Under the pieces are notes generated by a model, which saw nothing but the letters and a program-made list of their open reading frames with translations, had not been told where the DNA came from and made no database searches. DNA of 64,000 nt from Dactylosporangium siamense (GTDB lineage Bacteria > Actinomycetota > Actinomycetes > Mycobacteriales > Micromonosporaceae). The DNA lies in assembly GCF_016862795.1 (NCBI RefSeq), contig NZ_BONQ01000024.1:156319-220318 (forward strand), given 5' to 3'. The translations under genes were made by a program, and so were the position numbers. Each line of letters starts with the position of its first letter. Position 1 is the stretch's first letter. Positions 25,033 through 34,351 of this stretch are shown piece after piece.

Positions 25033-26457
25033 GTGACCCCGTTCTTCATTGCCGGCCGGCCGGCGAGCAGCGATGACGTCGTCGAGATCCGCCACCCGTT
25101 CGACGGCCGCGTGGTCGGCAGCACCTCCAACGCCACGCCCGCGCAGGTCGAGGAGGCCGTCGCAGCAGCCGATGCGGTGCGCCACGAGGCCGCCGCACTC
25201 CCGGCGAGCGTTCGCGCGGCCGCCCTCGACCACGTCAGCGCCCGGCTCAAGGAGCGCGCCGAGGAGATCGCCCGGCTGATCACCGGGGAGAACGGCAAGC
25301 CCCTGAAGTGGTCCCGCGGCGAGGTCGGCCGGGCGGTGTCCACGTTCCGGTGGGCCGCCGAGGAGGCCCGCCGCTTCTCCGGCGCCGTGCAACGCCTCGA
25401 CACCGACCCCGCCGCCACCGGCCGGATCGCCCTGGTCAAGCGGGTGCCGAAGGGACCGGTGCTCGGCATCTCGCCGTTCAACTTCCCGCTCAACCTGGTC
25501 GCACACAAGGTCGCCCCGGCGATCGCGGTCGGCGCGCCGATCGTGCTCAAGCCCGCGCCGGCGACCCCGCTCAGCGCGCTGCTGCTCGGGGAGATCCTCG
25601 CCGAGACCGACCTGCCCGCCGGCATGTGGTCGGTCCTGCCGATCCCCAACGACCGCGCCCCGGCGCTGGTCGCCGACCCGCGCCTGCCCGTGGTGTCCTT
25701 CACCGGCTCCGGCCCGGTCGGCTGGCGGATCCGCGAGGCCGTGCCCCGCAAGCACGTCACCCTCGAGCTCGGCGGCAACGCCGCGGTCCTGGTCTGCGAG
25801 GACTGGGACGACCTCGACTGGGCCGCCACCCGGATCGCCACGTTCTCCAACTACCAGGCCGGGCAGAGCTGCATCGCGGTGCAGCGGGTATACGTGCATG
25901 ACCGGCACTTCGACGCGCTCAGCGACAAGCTGGTCGCGGCCGTCGAGGCGCAGGTGGGCGGTTCGCCGTGGGAGGACGCCACCGACGTCGGGCCGCTGAT
26001 CAGCGCGGCCGCGGCCGAGCGGGTCGAGTCCTGGGTCGGCGAGGCCGTCGCCGCCGGCGCGAAGCTGCTCACCGGTGGCACCCGCGACGGCGCCACCTAC
26101 GCCCCGACCGTCCTGACCGGCGTCCCCGCCGACGCGAAGGTCGTCGCCGAGGAGGTCTTCGGCCCGGTCCTCGTCCTGGAGCGGGTCCCGTCCGACGCGG
26201 CCGGCCTCGCCGCCGTCAACGCATCGGAGTTCGGCCTGCAGGCGGGTGTCTTCACCCGCCGCCTCGACCGCGCCTTCGAGGCGCACCGCGTCCTTGACGT
26301 CGGCGGCGTCGTCGTCGGCGACGTGCCGAGCTACCGCGCCGACCAGATGCCCTATGGCGGCGCCAAGGCCAGCGGCGTCGGCCGGGAGGGTCTGGCCAGC
26401 GCCATGGCCGACTACACCGAGGACCGGGTCATGGTCCTGACGGGGCTGCAGATCTAG
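25033..26457 (+). CDS. Aldehyde dehydrogenase family protein, possible succinate-semialdehyde dehydrogenase
   Basis: A 474-residue aldehyde dehydrogenase with ISPFNFPLNLVAHKVAPAIAVG, VTLELGGNAAVLVCED (Glu base) and NYQAGQSCIAVQRVYV (catalytic Cys near residue 281). It is divergent from patD-gabT, whose product is succinate semialdehyde, so oxidation to succinate would complete the pathway. The sequence is a more distant subgroup than classical GabD, so the substrate is uncertain. The GTG start fits a leaderless promoter. Its last 4 bp overlap the convergent transporter gene. Confidence 0.88.
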   Translation: MTPFFIAGRPASSDDVVEIRHPFDGRVVGSTSNATPAQVEEAVAAADAVRHEAAALPASVRAAALDHVSARLKERAEEIARLITGENGKPLKWSRGEVGRAVSTFRWAAEEARRFSGAVQRLDTDPAATGRIALVKRVPKGPVLGISPFNFPLNLVAHKVAPAIAVGAPIVLKPAPATPLSALLLGEILAETDLPAGMWSVLPIPNDRAPALVADPRLPVVSFTGSGPVGWRIREAVPRKHVTLELGGNAAVLVCEDWDDLDWAATRIATFSNYQAGQSCIAVQRVYVHDRHFDALSDKLVAAVEAQVGGSPWEDATDVGPLISAAAAERVESWVGEAVAAGAKLLTGGTRDGATYAPTVLTGVPADAKVVAEEVFGPVLVLERVPSDAAGLAAVNASEFGLQAGVFTRRLDRAFEAHRVLDVGGVVVGDVPSYRADQMPYGGAKASGVGREGLASAMADYTEDRVMVLTGLQI

Positions 26458-27422
26458 GGCTTTTTCGCCGAGCCCGGCGGCCGTTCCTGCGTCTCGTGCA
26501 GCCGCTGGTCCCAGACGTCGGGCTCCAGGAAGACGAAGCACTCATCGTCGAGGTCCCCGCGGATGCGGGCCTCGGCGCGGTTGATCGCGTCGGTGACGTG
26601 CGCCACCGTCTCGTCCGCGGCGAAGGCGACCTTCGCCGCGATGAGCAGCTGGTCGGGGCCCAGGTGCATGGTGCGCAGGTGGATCATCCGCTGGACCAGG
26701 GGCTCGGCCTCGATCGCGGCCTCGATCCGCCGCAGCGTCTCCTGGTCGGCCGACTCGCCGATCAGGAGGCTGCGCATCCGCGTCGACAGGGTGATCGAGA
26801 TGATGACCAGCAGCACGCCGATCGCGATGGTGCCGACCGCGTCCCAGCGCCCGTCGCCGGTGACGACGGCGAGGGTGATGCCGACCGTGGCGAAGAACAG
26901 GCCGGTCAGCGCGCCGAAGTCCTCGGCGATCACCACCGGCAGCTCCGGCGACCGGGTGGTCCGGATGAACCGCAGCCACGGCAGCCCACGCCGCTCCGGC
27001 TGCGCCTCGTGCACCGCCGTGCGCAGGGAGAAGGACTCCAGCACGATCGACACGCCGAGCACCGCGAACGCCCACACCGGCGACTCGACCGGCTCCGGGG
27101 CGTGCAGCTTCTCCCATCCCTCGAACAGGGCGAAGACGCCGCCGACGAGGAAGATGACCAGGGTCACCAGGAAGCCGTAGAAGTAGCGGAAGCGCTGATA
27201 GCCGAACGGGTGCAGTGGCGAAGCCTCCCGCTTGGCCCGGCGGCCGCCGATGAGCAGCAGCAGCTGGTTGGCGGTGTCGGCGACGGAGTGCACGGCCTCG
27301 GCCAGCAGCGCCGAGGACCCGGTGAACAGGAACGCGACGAACTTGCTGACGGCGATGCCGAGGTTGGCGGCGAACGCGGCGATGATCGCCCTGATGGAGT
27401 TACCTTCCTCGGCCACGCTCAA
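26454..27422 (-). CDS. Cation diffusion facilitator family transporter (ZnT9-like), copy 1
   Basis: A 322-residue divalent-cation/proton antiporter of the inner membrane. Helix 1 is about residues 10-32 (IRAIIAAFAANLGIAVSKFV). The metal site in helix 2 is HSVADTANQ near residue 45, and helix 5 carries VIAEDFGALTGL. The C-terminal cytoplasmic domain (about 215-300) has MIHLRTMHLGPDQLLIAAKVAF. TTG 27422 is proposed by alignment with the paralogue at 30325; GTG 27416 is possible. The two paralogues flank the mannose-phosphate genes in opposite directions. Metal specificity (Zn, Fe, Mn or Co) cannot be told from sequence. Confidence 0.9.
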   Translation of the reverse strand: MSVAEEGNSIRAIIAAFAANLGIAVSKFVAFLFTGSSALLAEAVHSVADTANQLLLLIGGRRAKREASPLHPFGYQRFRYFYGFLVTLVIFLVGGVFALFEGWEKLHAPEPVESPVWAFAVLGVSIVLESFSLRTAVHEAQPERRGLPWLRFIRTTRSPELPVVIAEDFGALTGLFFATVGITLAVVTGDGRWDAVGTIAIGVLLVIISITLSTRMRSLLIGESADQETLRRIEAAIEAEPLVQRMIHLRTMHLGPDQLLIAAKVAFAADETVAHVTDAINRAEARIRGDLDDECFVFLEPDVWDQRLHETQERPPGSAKKP

Positions 27423-27538
27423 GCTGATACCACACCGGCGACGGGAACTAACGTTCGCAACTCCGGACTGACACGTGCGCGGAACGTCACCGCATTAGGC
27501 TTCGGCATAGGACAGCGACCACGACAGGAGCGCGGACT

Positions 27539-28909
27539 GTGATCGACCTGAGCCGGATCGTCAAGGCCTACGACGTGCGGGGGACGGTGCCCGACCAGCT
27601 CGACGAGCCGGTCGCCGAGGCGCTCGGCAGGGCGTTCGTGCAGACGCTGCGTAGCCGTGGCGAGTTCGCCGAGCGGGTGGTGACCGCGCACGACATGCGC
27701 GAGTCCGGTCCGGCGCTCGCGTCGGCGTTCGCGAACGGGGTGCGGGCCGAGGGGGCCGACGTGGTCGAAGCGGGCCTCGGCTCGACGGACCTGCTGTACT
27801 TCGCCTCCGGCACGCTGGACCTGCCGGGCGCCATGTTCACGGCCAGTCACAACCCGGCCCAGTACAACGGCATCAAACTGTGCAAGCAGGGCGCGAAGCC
27901 GGTCGGGCAGGACTCCGGTCTGGCCGAGATCCGCGAGCGCGCGCAGGCGATCCTGGAGGGCCGGGGCGAGCCGGCGGCCGCGACCCGGCAGGGCACCGTC
28001 GAGCAGCACGGCATGCTGGCGGACTACGCGACCTACCTGCGCGGCCTGGTCGACCTCACCGGCATCCGGCCGCTGACCGTCGTGGTCGACGCCGGCAACG
28101 GCATGGGCGGTTACACGGTGCCGGCGGTGCTCGGCGAGGGCCTGCCGCTGACGATCATCCCGCTCTACTTCGAGCTGGACGGCTCGTTCCCCAACCACGA
28201 GGCCAACCCCCTGGAGCCGGCGAACCTGCTGGACCTGCAGGCGAAGGTCCGGGAGACCGGCGCCGACCTGGGCCTGGCCTTCGACGGTGACGCCGACCGC
28301 TGCTTCGTCGTCGACGAGCGCGGCGAGGCCGTCTCACCCTCGACGATCACCTCGATGGTGGCGGTCCGGGAGCTGGCGAAGGCGCCCGGCGCCACGATCA
28401 TCCACAACCTCATCACCTCCCGGGCGGTGCCGGAGATCGTGCGCGAGCACGGCGGCGTCCCGGTGCGCACCCGCGTCGGGCACTCGTTCATCAAGGCCGA
28501 GATGGCCACGACCGGCGCCGTCTTCGGCGGCGAGCACTCCGCGCACTACTACTTCAGCGACTTCTGGGGCGCCGACACCGGCATGCTGGCCGCGATGCAC
28601 ACCCTGGCGATGCTCGGCGGTCAGGCCGCCCCGCTGTCGGCGCTGACCAAGGACTACGTGCGCTACGCGGACTCCGGGGAGATCAACTCGACGGTCGCCG
28701 ACCCGGTCGCGAAGATGGCCGAGATCGAGGCCGCCTACCCGGTGCCGGTCGACCGGCTCGACGGGATCACCCTGGACTTCCCCGACGGCAGCTGGGTCAG
28801 TGTGCGCCCGTCCAACACCGAGCCGCTGTTGCGGCTTAACGTGGAGGCGCCGACCGCTGAGCGGATGGCAGCCCTGCGCGATGAAATGCTAGACGTCATC
28901 CGCCGCTGA
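27539..28909 (+). CDS. manB: Phosphomannomutase / phosphoglucomutase
   Basis: A 456-residue alpha-D-phosphohexomutase making mannose 1-phosphate for GDP-mannose. The catalytic Ser loop is FTASHNPAQYNGIKLC near residue 100, the Mg site is AFDGDADRCF near residue 247, the sugar-specificity loop is GGEHSAHYYF near residue 328, and the phosphate-binding loop is RPSNTEPLLRLNVE. The GTG start has AGGAG 9 nt upstream, and TAGGCT at 27495 is a likely -10. First gene of a tight operon with Trm112-like, SIS, transporter and manA genes. Confidence 0.95.
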   Translation: MIDLSRIVKAYDVRGTVPDQLDEPVAEALGRAFVQTLRSRGEFAERVVTAHDMRESGPALASAFANGVRAEGADVVEAGLGSTDLLYFASGTLDLPGAMFTASHNPAQYNGIKLCKQGAKPVGQDSGLAEIRERAQAILEGRGEPAAATRQGTVEQHGMLADYATYLRGLVDLTGIRPLTVVVDAGNGMGGYTVPAVLGEGLPLTIIPLYFELDGSFPNHEANPLEPANLLDLQAKVRETGADLGLAFDGDADRCFVVDERGEAVSPSTITSMVAVRELAKAPGATIIHNLITSRAVPEIVREHGGVPVRTRVGHSFIKAEMATTGAVFGGEHSAHYYFSDFWGADTGMLAAMHTLAMLGGQAAPLSALTKDYVRYADSGEINSTVADPVAKMAEIEAAYPVPVDRLDGITLDFPDGSWVSVRPSNTEPLLRLNVEAPTAERMAALRDEMLDVIRR

Positions 28910-28937
28910 CGCTCGCCGCTAGAAGGAGTGGAACTAC

Positions 28938-29123
28938 GTGTCCGTCGACCCCGCCCTGCTTTCCATCTTGCGTTGTCCGGACGAGCACCACGCCGAGCTG
29001 ACGCTCGACGAGGAAGCGCAGACGCTGACCTGCACGCAGTGCGGGCGGATCTACGAGATCCGGGACGGCATCCCGGTGCTGCTGCTCGACGAGGCCCGGC
29101 TCCCCGAGGGCGGTGCCGCATGA
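28938..29123 (+). CDS. Trm112 family small zinc-ribbon-like protein
   Basis: A 61-residue protein, typical of the family: LLSILRCPDEHHAELTLDEE, LTCTQCGRIYEIRDGIPVLL. One Cys lies near residue 13 and a CTQC pair near residue 33; the second Cys of the N-terminal knuckle is replaced by acidic/His residues. AAGGAG precedes the GTG. Its stop overlaps the next ATG (ATGA). The role in mannose metabolism is unknown; Trm112 proteins are partner subunits of other enzymes. Confidence 0.88.
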   Translation: MSVDPALLSILRCPDEHHAELTLDEEAQTLTCTQCGRIYEIRDGIPVLLLDEARLPEGGAA

Positions 29124-30328
29124 ACCCCCTGGAGGGCACCGCGGGCGTCCGCGGGCACCGCGAGATCGACCTTTCGCTGCTCGACGACGCCGCGGCCCTG
29201 GAGCGCAACGACCCGGGTGGCATGCTGCGCGCCACCGCGTCCGCCGGTGCCCAGGTCCGCGAGTCGGCGGCCCTCGCGGCCGAGACCGACCTGAGCGCCC
29301 TCGCCGACGAGGGCCGGCCCCGCGCCGTGGTCGTCGCCGGGGTCGGCACCGCCGCGCGCACCGGCGACATCCTGGAGACGGTGGCGGGCCCGCGCTGCCC
29401 GGTGCCGGTGCTCGCGCACCGCAGCGCCGGCATCCCCGGCTGGGTCGGCGCGGCCGACGTCGTCATCGCCGTCTCCGCGTCCGGTCGCTCGCCGGAGGCC
29501 CTGGCCGCCGCCGAGGCCGCCGGCCGCCGCGGCGCCCGGCTGGTCGCGATCGGCGCCCCGGACACGCAGCTGCACGCGCTCGCCGACCGCTTCCGCGCGC
29601 CGTTCATCCCGGTGCCGCGCCGCGCCCCGGCCCGCGCCAGCCTGTGGGGGCTGGCCGTGCCGGTGCTCCTGGCCGGCCGGCAGCTCGGGCTGGTCAAGGT
29701 CAACGAGGCGGACTTCGCGGAGACCGCGGCCCGGCTCGACGCCGACGCCGACCGGTGCCGCATGACGCTGGAGTCGTTCGTCAACCCGGGCAAGAGCCTC
29801 GCGCTGGACCTGGCCCGTTCGGTGCCGATCGTGTGGGGCTCCTCGCCCCTGGCGAACGTCGCGGCGCGCCGCTTCGGCGACGTCCTGGCCGCCAACGCCC
29901 GCTACCCCGCGGTCGCCGGCGCCCTCGGCGAGGCGGGCCGTGGCCGGGTCGGCCTGCTCGACGGCGTCTACGGCGGACTGGCCGAGGCCGGCCGGGACAT
30001 CTTCGCCGACCCCGCCGACGAGGACGAGTCGGTGACCAGGCTGCGTCTGGTCCTGCTCCGCGACGGCGGCCTCGCCGAGGACGAGGAAGAGGCCGACGGC
30101 GAGCCCTCCGCGGTGGAGGAGAAGCGGGCCGAGGCGGTCCAGCAGCTCGCCGAGCGCCGTGGCGTGCGGGTGAGCCTGATCACCGCCGAGGGCGGTTCGG
30201 CGCTGGAGCGACTTGCGTCTCTCGTCGCGGTGCCGGACTTCGCTTCGATCTATCTTGGACTCGCGCACGGCTTCGACCCGATGGCCGTGCCCGCCGTGTC
30301 CGAGATGAAGGAGCTGGTCAGTCCATGA
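29120..30328 (+). CDS. SIS-domain sugar isomerase-like protein (TobH family, Rv3256c-like)
   Basis: A 402-residue protein resembling the bifunctional phosphoglucose/phosphomannose isomerase family. The SIS domain includes VVVAGVGTAARTGDILETVAG and VVIAVSASGRSPEALAAAEAAG, the phosphosugar-binding loop. The C-terminal half (SVPIVWGSSPLANVAARRF, FASIYLGLAHGFDPMAVPAV) matches the actinobacterial TobH group. Between manB and manA it probably handles hexose phosphates, but activity is unproven for this group. It is coupled by ATGA overlaps to both neighbours. Confidence 0.87.
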   Translation: MNPLEGTAGVRGHREIDLSLLDDAAALERNDPGGMLRATASAGAQVRESAALAAETDLSALADEGRPRAVVVAGVGTAARTGDILETVAGPRCPVPVLAHRSAGIPGWVGAADVVIAVSASGRSPEALAAAEAAGRRGARLVAIGAPDTQLHALADRFRAPFIPVPRRAPARASLWGLAVPVLLAGRQLGLVKVNEADFAETAARLDADADRCRMTLESFVNPGKSLALDLARSVPIVWGSSPLANVAARRFGDVLAANARYPAVAGALGEAGRGRVGLLDGVYGGLAEAGRDIFADPADEDESVTRLRLVLLRDGGLAEDEEEADGEPSAVEEKRAEAVQQLAERRGVRVSLITAEGGSALERLASLVAVPDFASIYLGLAHGFDPMAVPAVSEMKELVSP

Positions 30329-31317
30329 GCACCGAGGGTGGCACGAAGGCCGTCGTCGCGGCACTGTTCGCGAATCTTGGCATCGCCGTCACCAAGTTCG
30401 TGGCGTTCCTGCTCACCGGGTCGTCATCGATGCTGGCCGAGTCGATCCACTCCATCGCCGACTCCGGCAACCAGGGCCTGCTGCTCTTCGGCGGTCGCCA
30501 GTCCAAGCGGCGCGCCGACGCCGAGCACCCGTTCGGCTATGGCCGGGAGCGCTACGTCTACGCGTTCGTCGTCGCGGTCGTGCTGTTCTTCGTCGGCGGG
30601 ATCTTCGCGCTCTACGAGGCCTGGCACAAGATCGGGCACCCCGAGCCGATCGACCAGTGGCAGTGGGTCCCGGTCGTCGTGCTCGTCGCCGCGATCGTCA
30701 TGGAGAGCCTGTCCTTCCGCACCGCGATCGTCGAGACGCAGAAGATCAAGGGCAACGTCACCTGGTGGCAGTTCATCCGCCGGGCGAAGCAGCCGGAGCT
30801 GCCGGTCATCCTGCTCGAGGACCTCGCCGCCCTGGTCGGTCTGGTGCTCGCCCTGTTCGGTGTCAGCCTCACGCTGATCACCGGTGACGGGATCTGGGAC
30901 GGCGTCGGCACCGCCGCGATCGGCGTGCTGCTCATCGTGGTCGCCGCGATCCTCGCGGTGGAGATGAAGGGCCTGCTGGTCGGCGAGGCCGCGTCCCCGG
31001 AGCAGATCGCTCAGATCAGGGCCGCCATCGTCGCCGGCCCCGAGGTCGAGTCGCTGATCCACATGCGCACCGTGCACCTGGGCCCCGACGAGCTGCTGGT
31101 CGCGGCGAAGATCGCGGTCCGGCACGACGAGACCGCGGCGGAGGTGGCCCGGGGCATCGACGCGGCCGAGTCCCGGATCCGCGCGGCGGTGCCGATCGCC
31201 ACGATCATCTACCTCGAGCCCGACATCTTCATGGCGGGCAAGACGGCGGAACCGCCGGCTTCCCCGCCTGGCAAGCCCTCTACGGGGCCGCTGCCGGACA
31301 CCGCGGAGGCACACTAG
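30325..31317 (+). CDS. Cation diffusion facilitator family transporter (ZnT9-like), copy 2
   Basis: A 330-residue paralogue of the protein at 26454-27422. Matching segments are FANLGIAVTKFVAFLLTGSS, HSIADSGNQ (metal site), LLEDLAALVGL and LIHMRTVHLGPDELLVAAKI. Six membrane helices lie in the first ~215 residues, followed by a cytoplasmic domain. The start overlaps the preceding stop (ATGA) and manA begins 1 bp after its stop, so it is embedded in the mannose operon. Mn supply to mannose-phosphate enzymes would be one reason for this placement, but that is speculation. Confidence 0.9.
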   Translation: MSTEGGTKAVVAALFANLGIAVTKFVAFLLTGSSSMLAESIHSIADSGNQGLLLFGGRQSKRRADAEHPFGYGRERYVYAFVVAVVLFFVGGIFALYEAWHKIGHPEPIDQWQWVPVVVLVAAIVMESLSFRTAIVETQKIKGNVTWWQFIRRAKQPELPVILLEDLAALVGLVLALFGVSLTLITGDGIWDGVGTAAIGVLLIVVAAILAVEMKGLLVGEAASPEQIAQIRAAIVAGPEVESLIHMRTVHLGPDELLVAAKIAVRHDETAAEVARGIDAAESRIRAAVPIATIIYLEPDIFMAGKTAEPPASPPGKPSTGPLPDTAEAH

Positions 31318-31318
31318 C

Positions 31319-32443
31319 GTGGAACTGCTCGACAGCCCGATCCGCAAGTACGCGTGGGGGTCGACGACCGCGATCGCCGCCCTGCAAGGGCGCCCGGCGC
31401 CGACGGCCGAGCCGGAGGCGGAGCTGTGGATGGGCGCGCACCCGGCCAGCCCGTCCCGGCTGGCGGTCAGCGGCACGTCCCTGGTCGACGCGATCGCCGC
31501 CGACCCGGTCGGGCTGCTGGGCGGGTCGGGCGTCGAGCGGTTCGGGCCCCGGCTGCCGTTCCTGCTGAAGATCCTCGCGGCCGCCCAGCCGCTGTCGCTG
31601 CAGGCGCATCCGACCCTCGCGCAGGCCCGGGAGGCGCACGCGGCCGGCCACCCGTCCTACGTGGACGCGTGGCACAAGCCGGAGATGCTGGTGGCGCTCA
31701 CCGACTTCGACGCGCTGTGCGGCTTCCGTGACCCGGCCGTCACGGCCGCCGACCTCGCCGCGCTCGGCGTGCCCGGGCTCGAGGAGACGATCGGCGCGCT
31801 GCGCCAGGCCGACCCGGCGGCCGCGCTGCACGACGCGGTGCGCGGCCTGCTCGGCAAGCCCGACCCGCGGCTGGTCGACGAGGTGGTGGCGGCGAGCCCC
31901 GGCACGAGCCTGGCCGCCGAGCTGGCCGAGCGCTATCCGGGCGATCCCGGGGTCATCGTCGCGATGCTGCTCAACCGGATCACCCTGCGGCCGGGCGAGG
32001 CGGTCTGGATGCCCGCCGGCAACCTGCACGCCTACCTGCGCGGCGTCGGTGTGGAGATCATGGCGGCGTCGGACAACGTGCTGCGCGGCGGCCTCACCCC
32101 GAAGCCCGTGGACGTCGACGAGCTGCTGCGGGTGCTGCGCTTCGAGGTGCTCGACGACCCGGTCACCCGGCCCGTGGACCTCGCGTCAGGCCTCGTCACG
32201 TGGCCGGTGCCGGTGCCGGACTTCACCCTGCACCGGGCGGTCGTCGACCCCCGGGGTGCGGCGGCGGTCCGGCTGCCGGGCGGTGGGCCGCGGATCGTGC
32301 TCTGCGTGCGGGGCGCGGTGCGCGTCGACGACGGCGTGGTGCCGGTCACGCTCGAGGCGGGGCAGGCCGCGTTCGCCCCGGCCACGCGCGGCGAGCTCGC
32401 GGTGAGTGGCGAGGGTGACGTCTTCCAGGCCGCGACCCCGTAA
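31319..32443 (+). CDS. manA: Mannose-6-phosphate isomerase, class I
   Basis: A 374-residue zinc-dependent cupin isomerase linking fructose 6-phosphate and mannose 6-phosphate. Family motifs in order are IRKYAWGSTTAIA, ELWMGAHPASPS, LPFLLKILAAAQPLSLQAHP (Zn ligands Gln and His), HKPEMLVALTDFDALCGFR (Zn ligand Glu), and WMPAGNLHAYLRGVGVEIMAASDNVLRGGLT split across the active-site cupin. GTG start directly after the transporter stop. Last gene of the manB operon. No obvious terminator follows before the sahH promoter. Confidence 0.94.
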   Translation: MELLDSPIRKYAWGSTTAIAALQGRPAPTAEPEAELWMGAHPASPSRLAVSGTSLVDAIAADPVGLLGGSGVERFGPRLPFLLKILAAAQPLSLQAHPTLAQAREAHAAGHPSYVDAWHKPEMLVALTDFDALCGFRDPAVTAADLAALGVPGLEETIGALRQADPAAALHDAVRGLLGKPDPRLVDEVVAASPGTSLAAELAERYPGDPGVIVAMLLNRITLRPGEAVWMPAGNLHAYLRGVGVEIMAASDNVLRGGLTPKPVDVDELLRVLRFEVLDDPVTRPVDLASGLVTWPVPVPDFTLHRAVVDPRGAAAVRLPGGGPRIVLCVRGAVRVDDGVVPVTLEAGQAAFAPATRGELAVSGEGDVFQAATP

Positions 32444-32481
32444 ACCGCAACCGAAACGCGGGGGACTTGTCCGGATTCGTC

Positions 32482-32509
32482 TTGACATCGCGACTGCACA
32501 CGGTAGTGT
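32482..32509 (+). promoter_or_regulatory. Sigma-70 type promoter of sahH
   Basis: TTGACA (32482-32487) and TAGTGT (32504-32509) are 16 bp apart, one of the best consensus promoters in the window. Transcription would start near 32516, giving a leader of about 238 nt before the sahH ATG. Confidence 0.75.
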
Positions 32510-32516
32510 TCTGACT

Positions 32517-32753
32517 ACGCAGGGTTCGACATTGAGTTCGGGCCCCACGCGGGGGAACCAAACCGGGGGGAAGTAGGGGGCGGTGAGAGCAATCTCACCG
32601 CCCTCTACGCTGTCCAAGGGCGGTGAGCGTCCCTCACGTGCTGCCGCGTACCGTGAGAGGTCGCGCCGCTTGTGGGCCCTGGCCGCGTCTGGTCGATCAG
32701 CGCGGTCCGCGTCGGGCCCACATCCAGATCCGGCCCACAGACCAGGAGACTGC
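32517..32753 (+). promoter_or_regulatory. Highly structured sahH leader with mutually exclusive hairpins
   Basis: GGGCGGTGAGA (32578-32588) pairs with TCTCACCGCCC (32593-32603) around a GCAA tetraloop. The 3' arm can instead pair over 10 bp with a second GGGCGGTGAG (32618-32627). That copy can also fold with CTCAC (32633-32637), and CTCACG (32633-32638) with CGTGAG (32652-32657). Further on, TGTGGGCC (32671-32678) can pair with GGGCCCACA (32714-32722, 9 bp) or with GGCCCACA (32732-32739), which ends 4 nt before the AGGAG of sahH. Such duplicated arms suggest a conformational switch. Alternatively the GGTGAGA/TCTCACC repeats are protein operators around a second TACGCT -10 at 32606. Confidence 0.6.
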
Positions 32754-34244
<1,491 letters not shown>

Positions 34245-34255
34245 GATCCGGTTGG

Positions 34256-34287
34256 AAGGGCCCTGTCGCATCCGCGACAGGGCCCTT
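34256..34287 (+). terminator. Strong terminator after sahH
   Basis: AAGGGCCCTGTCGC (34256-34269) and GCGACAGGGCCCTT (34274-34287) form a perfect 14-bp stem with an ATCC loop, 11 bp after the sahH stop. Only a short T-run follows. Confidence 0.9.
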
Positions 34288-34298
34288 TCGCTGTGCAC

Positions 34299-34315
34299 TT
34301 CTACAACTTGTAGAA
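34299..34315. promoter_or_regulatory. Perfect 8-1-8 palindrome upstream of efeU
   Basis: TTCTACAACTTGTAGAA is fully symmetric around one base. The 7-1-7 core has the geometry of operators for Fur-superfamily proteins (Fur, PerR, Zur, CatR). It lies between the sahH terminator and the iron boxes, 65 bp from the efeU start. Confidence 0.5.
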
Positions 34316-34331
34316 CTCCTGGCCCAGCCGT

Positions 34332-34350
34332 TAAGGTAAAGCTGACCTAA
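34332..34350. promoter_or_regulatory. Iron box 1 (IdeR/DmdR-type operator)
   Basis: TAAGGTAAAGCTGACCTAA matches the 19-bp IdeR/DmdR1 consensus TTAGGTTAGGCTAACCTAA at 15 positions. It predicts iron-dependent repression of efeUOB. Confidence 0.8.
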
Positions 34351-34351
34351 G

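Noticed and set aside
32538..32585. GCGGGGGAACC segment in the sahH leader resembling part of a ydaO (c-di-AMP) riboswitch
   Set aside because: The GGGGTGAAT element and the outer helices of that class could not be found, and sahH is not a usual target. Only a covariance-model search could revive it.
32583..32753. N-terminal extension of SahH from GTG 32583
   Set aside because: The frame is open, but the extra 57 residues are Arg/Ser/Pro-rich and coincide with the hairpin leader. The ATG at 32754 has a proper ribosome binding site.
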